A stretch of DNA of 25,831 nucleotides from Candidatus Krumholzibacteriia bacterium (GCA_016744275.1 JADGEP010000005.1:1-25831), one strand, 5' to 3'. Shown: positions 1 through 7,423, numbered from the stretch's first letter. Notes: generated by a model from the sequence alone, not told the origin. Made by a program: numbers and translations.

Positions 1-1
1 G

Positions 2-1186
2 AACGGGCGCCAGTCTCTGGTGGTGACGAAGTCGTTGCTGAATATGCCTTCGTGTTCGACCACCGACTGCCATGCCGACGAAAAGCCCGGTGCGTTGTTG
101 GGTGTGCTGGACATTGATATGGATCTGGAGCCGTTCCACCAGGCCCGCAGCCGCAATGCCCGGGGCATGGGTTATGCGGGTTTGATTGGAGTGATTCTCG
201 GCGTGGTTGTGATCTACTTTGCCGGACGCGGCATTGTCTATCGGCGGGTCGAACGGTTGATCAGTCAAACCCGCAAACTGTCTGCCGGTGATTTGACGGT
301 GCGCATTGATGACGAATCTAGCGATGAGATCGGCACCCTGGACCGCTCATTCAACATGCTGGCGCTGGACCTGAAGCAGGCCCGCACCGAGTTGTTGGAA
401 TGGGGGCAGACGCTGGAACAAAGGGTCGAATCGAAGACCGACGAGCTGGTTCGGGCCCAGGATCAGATGGTGCAGGTCGAAAAGATGGCCTCGTTGGGCA
501 AACTGGCCGCCGTGGTGGCCCACGAGATCAACAATCCGCTGGCCAGCGTGGTCACCTACGCCAAGATCCTGGTGCGGCGCATCAACAAGACCGAGTTGGA
601 CGACGAGTGCCGACAGAACCTCGACTACCTGGAATCGATTTCTTCGGAGGCCAGTCGTTGCGGTGAAATCGTGGCCCAGTTGCTGACTTTTGCCCACCGG
701 GGCAGCGGCAGTTTGGGTGCCACCAACGTCAACGATACGGTGGAGAAGGCCCTTTTTTTGGTGAATCATCAATTCGAACTGAACGCTGTTGATACCGAGC
801 GCCATCTGGACCCGGCCGTGGCGACTATCGTGGCCGACCAGAACAAGATTCAGCAGTTGTTGATGGCGTTGTTCATCAATGCGGCTCAGGCCATGTTCGA
901 TGGCGGCAAGTTGGCCGTGACTTCTCGTCCTGTTGACGGTGGCGTGGAAATCGAAGTCGCTGACACCGGGCCCGGCATGGAGGCGGACGTGGCTCGGCAC
1001 GCATTCGAACCGTTCTATTCGACCAAAGGCGATGATGGCGGCGTGGGCCTGGGCCTGTCAGTGGTCTATGGCATTGTCAAAAGCCACAGCGGGCGCATCG
1101 ACCTGGAAACCAAGCCCGGCGAGGGCTGCAAATTCACGATTTTCCTGCCCCACACACCGAGCCCAGAGGCTGAGGAGGAAGTCTGA
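2..1186 (+). CDS. Membrane sensor histidine kinase, 5' end missing
   Basis: Two-component sensor kinase that would phosphorylate the response regulator encoded immediately downstream. The reading frame is open to the window edge, so the N-terminus lies outside. Visible in order: the end of a periplasmic domain with a CSTTDCH (CX4CH) motif at 53-73 followed by a GVLDIDMDL strand; a transmembrane helix (about 178-240); a HAMP domain (DLTVRIDDESSDEIGTLDRSF); a coiled coil; a HisKA domain with phospho-acceptor H in AHEINNP (His codon 521-523); and a HATPase with N-box FINAAQAM, G1 box ADTGPGM, F box FEPFYSTK and G2 box GVGLGLSV. Periplasmic CX4CH-type motifs just before the last TM helix recur in kinases of anaerobic and delta-proteobacterial lineages. 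Covalent heme or thiol redox sensing is possible but unproven here. The stop codon overlaps the next start by one base (TGATG), so the two genes are cotranscribed and probably translationally coupled. Confidence 0.95.
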   Translation, partial: NGRQSLVVTKSLLNMPSCSTTDCHADEKPGALLGVLDIDMDLEPFHQARSRNARGMGYAGLIGVILGVVVIYFAGRGIVYRRVERLISQTRKLSAGDLTVRIDDESSDEIGTLDRSFNMLALDLKQARTELLEWGQTLEQRVESKTDELVRAQDQMVQVEKMASLGKLAAVVAHEINNPLASVVTYAKILVRRINKTELDDECRQNLDYLESISSEASRCGEIVAQLLTFAHRGSGSLGATNVNDTVEKALFLVNHQFELNAVDTERHLDPAVATIVADQNKIQQLLMALFINAAQAMFDGGKLAVTSRPVDGGVEIEVADTGPGMEADVARHAFEPFYSTKGDDGGVGLGLSVVYGIVKSHSGRIDLETKPGEGCKFTIFLPHTPSPEAEEEV

Positions 1187-2532
1187 TGGTTCAGCGATTT
1201 CCCAAACTGCTGATCGTCGACGATGAACTGCACGTGCGCGAATCTCTTTCGCACTGGTTCAGCGAAGATGGCTACGACGTCGAGGCGGCCGGCAGCGGTA
1301 CCGAGGCCTTGGCCTTATTGGGCCGCAATACTTTTGATGTCATCGTTTCTGACATCAAAATGCCCAAAATGGATGGCCTGGAACTGCTGGGGCGCGTGCG
1401 CAAAAAAGACGCCAACGTGGCGATCATTCTGGTGACGGCCTACGCCTCGGTCGATACGGCGGTGCACGCCCTGAAAGAGGGCGCCTACGATTATCTCGTC
1501 AAACCGTTCGACCCAGAGGAACTTTCGCGCATCGTGGCCAAGGCCTGCGAAAAAGTTTCGCTGACCAAGGAGAATGCGTCCTTAAAAAGCCGCCTGGCGC
1601 GGTCTGGGCCCAAGATCGTGACCGGAGCCAGTCCCGAAATGGGCAAGGTCATGGAGTTGGCCGAGATGGTGGCGCCCACGGACACGTCGGTTTTGATCCG
1701 AGGCGAGTCAGGCACCGGCAAGGAACTGGTGGCGCGGCTGATCCATACCCGCAGCCAGCGAGCATTTGGCACCATCGTGGCTGTCAATTGCGGTGCGTTG
1801 TCTGACAGCCTGCTCGAATCCGAATTGTTTGGGCACGAAAAAGGGGCCTTCACTGGCGCCAATACGCGGCGCAAAGGCAAGATCGAGTTGGCCGATGGCG
1901 GCACGCTGTTCCTGGATGAAATCGGTGAGGTATCGCCCAAGGTGCAAGTGGAGTTGCTGCGCGCGTTGGAAGATAAAAAGATCACACGATTGGGCGGTAC
2001 CCAGGAAATTCCCGTGAATTTCCGGCTGGTTTGCGCGACCAACCGTGACCTTGAAAAAGCCGTTCGTGACGGCGACTTCCGGGACGATTTGTTCTTTCGC
2101 ATCAACGTGTTTTCGCTGACGATTCCGCCGCTGCGGGACCGCCCTGAAGACATCCTGCCCATTGCTGAGCACTTTTTGGAACGCTACGCCGGGGCCATGG
2201 GACGCCAGGCGCGGGGCTTCTCCAAGGAAGTGGAAACACTGCTGGCGCAGTATCCGTGGCCAGGCAACGTGCGCGAGTTGGCTAACGCCATCGAGCGAGC
2301 GCTGGTGGTTTGTCGGGGTACGGAAATCGAGCGTGAACATCTGCCGATCGTTTCGCAAAATGGCGAAGATTCGGCCGAACGCGATCAGTCCCTGAGCGCC
2401 CTGGAAGAACGGCACATCAAACGGGTGCTCAAGCAGCATGCGTTTAATGTGACCCACGCGGCCAAGGCCCTGGGGATTGATCGAGTGACCCTTTACAACA
2501 AGATGCGCAAGTTTGGCATCGAGCGGGAATAG
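1186..2532 (+). CDS. Sigma-54-dependent response regulator, NtrC family
   Basis: Transcription activator for sigma-54 RNA polymerase, partner of the kinase upstream. 448 residues, the usual NtrC-class length. The receiver domain (about 6-120) has the acidic pair D12/D13, phospho-acceptor D56 in VSDIKMP, T84 and K106 in VKPFD. The AAA+ domain has Walker A GESGTGKE (about 172), the sigma-54 contact loop GAFTGA (about 220), Walker B GTLFLDEIG and the arginine-finger region FFRINVF. A Fis-type helix-turn-helix closes the protein (HAAKALGIDRVTLYNKMRKFG). The ATG at 1186 is preceded by a strong GAGGAGGAA Shine-Dalgarno at 1172-1180. All key residues are intact, so it should be functional. Targets are not shown by the sequence; a sigma-54-like promoter near 5090 and the operon itself are candidates. 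Confidence 0.97.
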   Translation: MVQRFPKLLIVDDELHVRESLSHWFSEDGYDVEAAGSGTEALALLGRNTFDVIVSDIKMPKMDGLELLGRVRKKDANVAIILVTAYASVDTAVHALKEGAYDYLVKPFDPEELSRIVAKACEKVSLTKENASLKSRLARSGPKIVTGASPEMGKVMELAEMVAPTDTSVLIRGESGTGKELVARLIHTRSQRAFGTIVAVNCGALSDSLLESELFGHEKGAFTGANTRRKGKIELADGGTLFLDEIGEVSPKVQVELLRALEDKKITRLGGTQEIPVNFRLVCATNRDLEKAVRDGDFRDDLFFRINVFSLTIPPLRDRPEDILPIAEHFLERYAGAMGRQARGFSKEVETLLAQYPWPGNVRELANAIERALVVCRGTEIEREHLPIVSQNGEDSAERDQSLSALEERHIKRVLKQHAFNVTHAAKALGIDRVTLYNKMRKFGIERE

Positions 2533-2534
2533 AG

Positions 2535-3110
2535 ATGCCCAACTGGGGTCTGGAACTGGTGAGCGTCGGCGCTGTGGCGCCAGTGTTGTTGCGCAAACTG
2601 CGCGACGACCTGGCGGTGTGCCTGGCCCATCCGGTCTGGATCGCCGAACGGGAAGAACCGGTGACGGAAGCCTTTTCTCGCGACCGGCGGCAGTACTCGG
2701 CCGACATCCTGTTGGCAGCACTGCTGCAACCGGAGCCCGACGAGTGGGTGAAGCGTCTCGGGGTGACCGAAGTGGATCTCTTCCTACCGGTTTTTGCCCA
2801 CGTTTTGGGCAGCGCCCAGTTGAATGGTGCGGTGGGCATTGCGTCGACGCACCGATTGCGCCCGGAGTTCAGTGGCGAACCATCGGCGCCGGAAGTGGTG
2901 CGCCTGCGCATTCTCAAAGAGGTGCTGCACGAGTTGGGGCACACCTTCGGCCTGGTTCATTGTGGCCTGTCGTGGTGCGTGATGAGTGCCTCGCTTTTGC
3001 CGGAACATGTTGATTTAAAAGACCCGTCCTATTGCAGATCGTGTGCTGAGACGATGGGCGTGCCGCGTGACGGCATCCTGTCCTTCTTCCTGAAAGGAGA
3101 TACACCGTGA
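2535..3110 (+). CDS. amzA: Archaemetzincin-type zinc metalloprotease
   Basis: Predicted zinc-dependent peptidase of the archaemetzincin family. The 191-residue protein shows the family signature: catalytic zinc site HELGHTFGLVHC (H132, E133, H136, H142), followed by C143-X4-C148, M150 and a CRSC pair (C167, C170). This fits the family pattern HEXXHXXGXXHC-X4-CXM-(16-17)-CXXC, in which the cysteines bind a second structural zinc. No signal peptide or TM helix is evident, so it is likely cytoplasmic. It starts 2 bases after the regulator's stop, and its end overlaps the next start (GTGA), placing it inside a signalling/cytochrome operon, an unusual home for this family. Its substrate is unknown. 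It could process or degrade an operon partner, but nothing in the sequence proves that. Confidence 0.93.
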   Translation: MPNWGLELVSVGAVAPVLLRKLRDDLAVCLAHPVWIAEREEPVTEAFSRDRRQYSADILLAALLQPEPDEWVKRLGVTEVDLFLPVFAHVLGSAQLNGAVGIASTHRLRPEFSGEPSAPEVVRLRILKEVLHELGHTFGLVHCGLSWCVMSASLLPEHVDLKDPSYCRSCAETMGVPRDGILSFFLKGDTP

Positions 3111-3502
3111 AAACGACTGTCTTGATTCTCATCCTGGGTGTGGGCTTGTTGGCCGTTGCCCAAGCCGAAGAGCCGGTGACCGGGCCCGATGAAGTGACCA
3201 TTGAGGAGATCAGCCACTGGTTTGGACCGGTTGAGTTTTCTCATGGCGACCACGCCGACATGATTGAAGATTGCGCCGTCTGTCATCACGATCAGGAACC
3301 GGAAGACGCCGGTCTGTGCAGTGATTGCCATGAGGTGGAATATGATCCGGCCGAATTTGAGACGCCTGAGCTGAAGATGGCCTACCACTTGAACTGCATT
3401 GGCTGTCATCAGGAAGAGGATGCGCCTTTGGCTTGTGAGGATTGTCATGAGCGCAAGGCGCTGCCTGAAGGGGTGGAGATGCTGGACGCGAGGCAACCCT
3501 AA
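3107..3502 (+). CDS. Periplasmic tetraheme cytochrome c (class III / c7-like)
   Basis: Small multiheme electron carrier. 131 residues with a Sec signal peptide (cleavage near AQA-EE, 20/21) and four CXXCH heme sites: C56-H60, C71-H75, C97-H101 and C110-H114. Extra histidines (H37, H46, H49, H61, H94) are enough for bis-His ligation, as in class III cytochromes. The mature chain is strongly acidic. The start is GTG at 3107, overlapping the upstream stop (GTGA) with an AAAGGAGA ribosome site at 3094-3101, so translation is coupled to the archaemetzincin gene. It is the last gene of the kinase/regulator operon. It may be the electron carrier whose redox state or supply the kinase monitors (inference). 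Confidence 0.93.
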   Translation: MKTTVLILILGVGLLAVAQAEEPVTGPDEVTIEEISHWFGPVEFSHGDHADMIEDCAVCHHDQEPEDAGLCSDCHEVEYDPAEFETPELKMAYHLNCIGCHQEEDAPLACEDCHERKALPEGVEMLDARQP

Positions 3503-3522
3503 GGCGTTGATGATTGTAGATG

Positions 3523-3555
3523 AGAGGAAGGCCGGTATGGTCTTCCTCTTTTTTT
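3523..3555 (+). terminator. Rho-independent terminator of the kinase-cytochrome operon
   Basis: An 8-bp perfect stem AGAGGAAG / CTTCCTCT (3523-3530 with 3542-3549) with an 11-base loop runs straight into a T-tract ending at 3555. It lies about 20 bases after the cytochrome stop codon. Confidence 0.88.
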
Positions 3556-3561
3556 AGTGAG

Positions 3562-3621
3562 CCCCTTTGGGGAAGCTTTGGGAACCCGTTCCCGTTGATA
3601 TTGGTTGTATTGGAGAACCAA
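3562..3621 (+). promoter_or_regulatory. Cluster of short dyads ahead of the outer-membrane gene
   Basis: Three inverted repeats sit between the terminator and the next gene: CCCC-TTT-GGGG (3562-3572), GGGAAC-CC-GTTCCC (3580-3593) and TTGGTT-N9-AACCAA (3601-3621). The middle one is a compact palindrome of operator type; the others could be RNA hairpins in the leader. I see no convincing sigma-70 promoter. Function unassigned. Confidence 0.35.
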
Positions 3622-3679
3622 AGTCATTTAACATCTTGCGACGATCTTCGAGTTTTCTCCGAGCATTTTGAATGAAGGC

Positions 3680-4315
3680 ATGACATTGATCAAATATGTG
3701 GGAAATACTTCTGTCAGACTATTTGCCGTGGTCATTTGGGCTTCTCTGGGTTGCCTCGCACACGGTTCTGCTTCGGCACAGACCATGTATTTTGGAGCCG
3801 ATTTGAATACACCGAGCCAAACCGCGCCCGGTTACAGTCTTGAAACCGGATTTGGGTACTCGGTGGAGCTCTACTCGAATGCCTACCGATACTCCGATGC
3901 AACCACGCGTTGGGGATTCCTATTGGGGCACCAGAAGCTCTCGACGATCAGAGATCAGGCCGAGGCTGAGCCATACCCCTATACGGCGACTTCATTGCAA
4001 TGGGGGCGGGATTGGCTGGTTTTTAAACGCCCAGGAATTTTGGTGGCAGCAGGGACGGGCTTTGGGGCAGTTTTCGTATCGGAAAAGGATAAAGAATGCT
4101 ATTCAGCTTTTTGCAAATTGCCCAACGCTTCGTGGATTTTTACTCCCAACGTTAAGGTATCGGTCCCTCTGTCTTCCTATCTTTCTCTGGTTTCGTCAGT
4201 CCGTGGAATGGTCTATGTCGACAATCGCGCGGAGATGTATCCCTATGAGTCTGGGGTCGTGTTTTCGATCGGGATTGGATTGAATGCCAATCCGGGTGAT
4301 CGTCAAGAGCCGTAG
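3680..4315 (+). CDS. Putative outer-membrane beta-barrel protein, unknown function
   Basis: Not recognised as a named family. A 211-residue protein with a signal peptide (MTLIKYVG..., hydrophobic core FAVVIWASLGCLA, cleavage near ASA-QT). The remainder consists of alternating polar/hydrophobic stretches rich in Y, W, G and S, ending in a strand-like segment (GVVFSIGIGLNANP), as expected of a small barrel. ATG at 3680 is preferred; a TTG at 3668 is an in-frame alternative and neither has a good ribosome site. The base composition is visibly AT-richer than the surrounding genes, suggesting different ancestry or weaker codon selection. The 3' end overlaps, tail to tail, the open frame of the GcvH-like gene on the other strand. 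Confidence 0.72.
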   Translation: MTLIKYVGNTSVRLFAVVIWASLGCLAHGSASAQTMYFGADLNTPSQTAPGYSLETGFGYSVELYSNAYRYSDATTRWGFLLGHQKLSTIRDQAEAEPYPYTATSLQWGRDWLVFKRPGILVAAGTGFGAVFVSEKDKECYSAFCKLPNASWIFTPNVKVSVPLSSYLSLVSSVRGMVYVDNRAEMYPYESGVVFSIGIGLNANPGDRQEP

Positions 4316-5015
4316 ACGATTGTAGGCGACACAAAAAAAGAGGGAGGCCATAGTGAATCCGTGCGAATTCCTCTTCGAACTTCTCCCAGCCTTCCTGGTC
4401 CAGGCTGCAGGCCGCGCCGATCACGGGGTGGGCACCGTCGGCAGCCAGGGCGCCAACCATTTCGGGGCTTGTGCGGGCGGTCAGGAAATCGGTGAAGCGT
4501 TGGGTTTCGCGGCCCAACCAAGTGGAGGCCCGGTCGCCGACTTTCATGTCGCGCACGGCTTCGTTGTGCTCCACAGGCCAGACCTTCGCCAACCAGCCAC
4601 GGCCGTAGGGGTCGCTGCTGATGTTGTGAGGATTGTGTTCGGCGTTTTCGTTGGCAGCAACCACGGTGCCGTCCACCGGCGAGGTCACCTGGAATTTGTG
4701 GCCCAGACGGGTCACGACAGCCAAGGTGTCGCCTTTGTTCAGGCGGGTACCGACGGGCATGACGTCCACTTCGTCCACTTCACCCATGGCTTGGCTCAGC
4801 AATTCGTCCATGCCGACTTTCATTTCGCCCAGTTCGGTCAGGCGCGCCCAGCTGTGGTTGTCAGCCAGGAAGAGGCCTTTGGGGAACATGGTCGAGGCGA
4901 AAGTTTCCAGGGGAGCAACGGCAGGCGCTTCGCCGTTGCGACGCTTGATATACAGCTTCAGGGAATCGATGGCGATAAGGGCGACGACCAGCAGGATAAC
5001 GAGGATGGCTGACAT
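4152..5015 (-). CDS. Membrane-anchored GcvH-like protein lacking the lipoyl lysine
   Basis: 287 residues: an N-terminal TM helix (about 3-23, then KRRNG), followed by a GcvH-type (biotinyl/lipoyl-like) domain at about 47-160. The domain aligns with GcvH at HSW (as HEW), GDTLAVV, SPVDGTVVAANE and SSDPYGRGWLAKV. The lysine that carries lipoate in the glycine-cleavage H protein aligns with G105 (context TRLGHKF), so classical lipoylation is not expected. No other glycine-cleavage gene is nearby. The start ATG at 5015 has a GAAAGGA ribosome site, and a sigma-54-type promoter lies about 65 bases upstream. After about residue 223 the sequence loses family character and overlaps the convergent outer-membrane gene for 164 bases; the natural C-terminus may have been altered there. 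Function unknown: a scaffold or sensor derived from the H-protein fold is one possibility. Confidence 0.8.
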   Translation of the reverse strand: MSAILVILLVVALIAIDSLKLYIKRRNGEAPAVAPLETFASTMFPKGLFLADNHSWARLTELGEMKVGMDELLSQAMGEVDEVDVMPVGTRLNKGDTLAVVTRLGHKFQVTSPVDGTVVAANENAEHNPHNISSDPYGRGWLAKVWPVEHNEAVRDMKVGDRASTWLGRETQRFTDFLTARTSPEMVGALAADGAHPVIGAACSLDQEGWEKFEEEFARIHYGLPLFLCRLQSSTALDDHPDWHSIQSRSKTRPQTHRDTSPRDCRHRPFHGLTKPEKDRKTEGPIP

Positions 5016-5080
5016 TGTTTTTTCCTTTCAGGTGTTTCCGGAGAAACGTGATTTCTACTCAACTCGCATGTCTGGTCTAT

Positions 5081-5097
5081 TGCACAAGTGGTGCCAA
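5081..5097 (-). promoter_or_regulatory. Sigma-54-type (-24/-12) promoter for the GcvH-like gene
   Basis: On the minus strand the site reads TTGGCACCACTTGTGCA: GG and GC elements exactly 10 bases apart, TGGCAC intact, and TGCA at the -12 box (consensus TGGCACG-N4-TTGCW). Transcription would start near 5070, giving a leader of about 55 bases. An enhancer-binding regulator is encoded in the same window, and dyads lie upstream. Confidence 0.55.
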
Positions 5098-5100
5098 AAA

Positions 5101-5126
5101 AATAACAACTATAACTTGTTGTTATT
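5101..5126. repeat. 9-bp inverted repeat abutting the sigma-54-like promoter
   Basis: AATAACAAC - 8 bases - GTTGTTATT, perfect arms at 5101-5109 and 5118-5126. It lies immediately upstream (minus strand) of the -24 element, at about -30 to -55 from the predicted start. It could be an operator for a repressor or activator, or a cruciform. No poly-T follows on either strand that would make it a convincing terminator. Confidence 0.5.
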
Positions 5127-5228
5127 AAACAGGTTGGAAAATGAACCGTATCTGACATCCTCAGAATTGTTGAATATGTCAGCGGTGAATTCTTGGGATA
5201 TGATTGGAAAATCTTTAAGTATCTATTT

Positions 5229-5242
5229 TGCAACTAGTTGCA
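5229..5242. promoter_or_regulatory. 14-bp perfect palindrome, candidate enhancer site
   Basis: TGCAACTAGTTGCA is a perfect palindrome. It lies roughly 160 bases upstream of the predicted transcription start of the GcvH-like gene, a typical distance for an NtrC-family upstream activator site. On the other side it lies about 215 bases ahead of acs. Assignment to the regulator encoded at 1186 is inference. Confidence 0.4.
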
Positions 5243-5450
5243 GGTGTTGAATTTTACAATGGCGCTTTGTTGAATTCATTTACAGGCCGGGCTGGCACGC
5301 CTAATAGCTGAAAAAAAGCCTCTAAATGGCCGAAAGAGCCCTGTATTTCCCCATCTCTTGTCTAAACCTGTGAAATATGGTATGGGTTGTTCAATACACA
5401 GATCCGTTCCCGTCCCACCATCTGCTGATATCCCGCCAGGAGGCTTGTCC

Positions 5451-7406
5451 ATGGCCGAGAAGAATGAAGACCAGGTTTACGGACCCAATGCTGAAATCGC
5501 CGCCACCAGCCACGTGGGCAGCATGGAGGAATACGAGCGTCTGTACCGCCTGTCCATCGACGACCCGGAGTCGTTCTGGGGCAAGCAGGCCGAAACCCTG
5601 ACTTGGTTCAATCAGCCGCGCATGGTCTTTGATCACGACTACGAAAATGTCGATTTCAGCTGGTACAACGGCGGGCGCCTGAACGCCTGCTTCAACTGTG
5701 TGGATCGCCATCTGGAGGACAAGGGCGATCAGGATGCCATCATCTGGGTCAAAGACGCGCCGGGTGAATACGAGCACATCACCTATCGGCAGTTGAAGCA
5801 CAACGTGGCCCGCGTGGCCAATGTGCTGAAGGCACACGGCGTGAAAAAGGGCGACCGCATCGCCATCTACATGCCGATGATTCCGGAATTGGCCTACACC
5901 ATGCTGGCCTGCGCGCGCATAGGGGCCATTCATTCGATCATTTTTGGCGGCTTCAGCGCCGACGCCATCCGTGACCGGGTGCTGGATGCCGAATGCAAAG
6001 TGGTGGTGACGGCCAACGAGGGCTTGCGCGGTAGCAAAAAGATCAAATTGAAAGACACCGTGGACCGCGCCGTGGACGGCTTGAGCCTGGTGGAGACCGT
6101 GTTGGTGGCCCGCCGCACCGACAGCGATACGAAAATGAAATCCGGCCGGGATTTTTGGTTGGATGACGAAATGAAAAAGCAGCGTTCGACCTGCACCGTG
6201 GAGTGGATGGGATCGGAAGATCCGCTGTTCATCCTTTATACGTCGGGGTCGACGGGCCAGCCCAAGGGTGTCATGCACACCACCGGTGGCTATATGGTTT
6301 ACGCCGCCATGACCCATCGCATGGTTTTTAACTACCAACCGGGCGATGTGTATTTCTGCGCCGCGGACATCGGCTGGATCACTGGCCACAGTTATATCGT
6401 CTATGGTCCGTTGGCCAACGGCGCCACCACGGTGATGTTCGAATCGGTGCCGACTTATCCGGACAGCGGCCGCTACTGGGAAATCGTGGACGACCTGAAG
6501 GTGAACATTTTCTACACCGCGCCCACGGCGATCCGGGCCATCGCCCGCGATGGGGACAAATTCCTGGAAAAATCCTCGCGCGAATCGTTGAAGGTGCTTG
6601 GTACGGTGGGCGAGCCCATCAACCCGGAGACCTGGAAGTGGTACTTTGAAAAAGTCGGCCTCGGCAAGTGCTGCGTGGTCGACACCTGGTGGCAAACCGA
6701 AACCGGCGGCATCATGATCTCGCCGCTGCCCGGCGTGACGGCGCTGAAGCCAGGCTCGGCGACCATGCCTTTCTTCGGCGTGAAACCATTGCTGATGGAT
6801 GCTGAAGGGGAAATCATCGAGGGCAACGGGGTGCAGGGCAATCTGTGTATCGAGCGCACCTGGCCCGGCCAGGCCCGCACCGTGTGGGGCGATCATGGCC
6901 GTTTCCAGGAGACCTACTTCAGCCAGTATCCGGGCTACTATTTCACTGGCGACGGTTGCCGGCGGGATGAAGACGGCTATTACTGGATCACCGGCCGCGT
7001 GGATGACGTGATCAACGTTTCGGGACACCGCATGGGCACCGCCGAAGTCGAATCGGCGCTGGTCGCTCATGAGGCCGTCGCTGAGGCCGCTGTGGTCGGT
7101 TTCCCTCACGAGATCAAGGGACAGGGCATCTTTGCTTACGTGATTTGTGGGGTGGATGCCAACGACAATTCCCAGGAAGTCGTGGGTGCCCTGAAGGAAC
7201 AGGTGCGTCACGTGATCGGGCCCATCGCCACGCCAGATCAGATCATGGTAGTCGAAGGATTGCCCAAGACGCGCAGTGGAAAAATCATGCGGCGGATTTT
7301 GCGAAAAATTGCTGCTGGTGAGTACACGGGCTTGGGTGATGTGTCGACTCTGGCGGATCCTTCGGTGGTCGATGCCCTGATTGAGGGGCACAAAGAACTG
7401 AGCTAG
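5451..7406 (+). CDS. acs: Acetyl-CoA synthetase (AMP-forming)
   Basis: Converts acetate, ATP and CoA to acetyl-CoA, AMP and pyrophosphate, for acetate assimilation in the cytoplasm. 651 residues, essentially the full family length (about 650). Family features in order: an N-terminal ACAS domain (ESFWGKQAETLTWF, WYNGGRLNACFNCVDRHL); the P-loop ILYTSGSTGQPKGVMHTTGG; DIGWITGHSYIVYGPL; VDTWWQTETGG; the hinge/A8 region YYWITGRVDDVINVSGHRMGTAEVE; and the catalytic, acetylatable lysine in the PKTRSGKIMRR motif near the C-terminus. ATG 5451 is chosen because of the AGGAGG site 8 bases upstream and because it yields the usual N-terminus. It stands alone between its own upstream region and terminator, divergent from the GcvH-like gene. 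Confidence 0.98.
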   Translation: MAEKNEDQVYGPNAEIAATSHVGSMEEYERLYRLSIDDPESFWGKQAETLTWFNQPRMVFDHDYENVDFSWYNGGRLNACFNCVDRHLEDKGDQDAIIWVKDAPGEYEHITYRQLKHNVARVANVLKAHGVKKGDRIAIYMPMIPELAYTMLACARIGAIHSIIFGGFSADAIRDRVLDAECKVVVTANEGLRGSKKIKLKDTVDRAVDGLSLVETVLVARRTDSDTKMKSGRDFWLDDEMKKQRSTCTVEWMGSEDPLFILYTSGSTGQPKGVMHTTGGYMVYAAMTHRMVFNYQPGDVYFCAADIGWITGHSYIVYGPLANGATTVMFESVPTYPDSGRYWEIVDDLKVNIFYTAPTAIRAIARDGDKFLEKSSRESLKVLGTVGEPINPETWKWYFEKVGLGKCCVVDTWWQTETGGIMISPLPGVTALKPGSATMPFFGVKPLLMDAEGEIIEGNGVQGNLCIERTWPGQARTVWGDHGRFQETYFSQYPGYYFTGDGCRRDEDGYYWITGRVDDVINVSGHRMGTAEVESALVAHEAVAEAAVVGFPHEIKGQGIFAYVICGVDANDNSQEVVGALKEQVRHVIGPIATPDQIMVVEGLPKTRSGKIMRRILRKIAAGEYTGLGDVSTLADPSVVDALIEGHKELS

Positions 7407-7423
7407 ACGACTCGGGTATGGAC

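Larger units (their letters stand above)
5016..5450. other. AT-rich divergent control region between the GcvH-like gene and acs
   Basis: 435 bases without a convincing gene, clearly AT-richer than the flanking coding DNA. It holds the sigma-54-like promoter on the minus strand (5081-5097), a 9-bp inverted repeat (5101-5126), a 14-bp palindrome (5229-5242), a TGGCACG box on the plus strand (5293-5299) and, at the right end, the GCCAGGAGG ribosome site of acs (5435-5443). A weak sigma-70-like pair TTGTCT (5358-5363) / TATGGG with a 17-base spacer lies just ahead of acs. In-frame TTG codons for acs at 5358 and beyond are judged not to be the start because ATG 5451 has the strong ribosome site. 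Confidence 0.6.
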
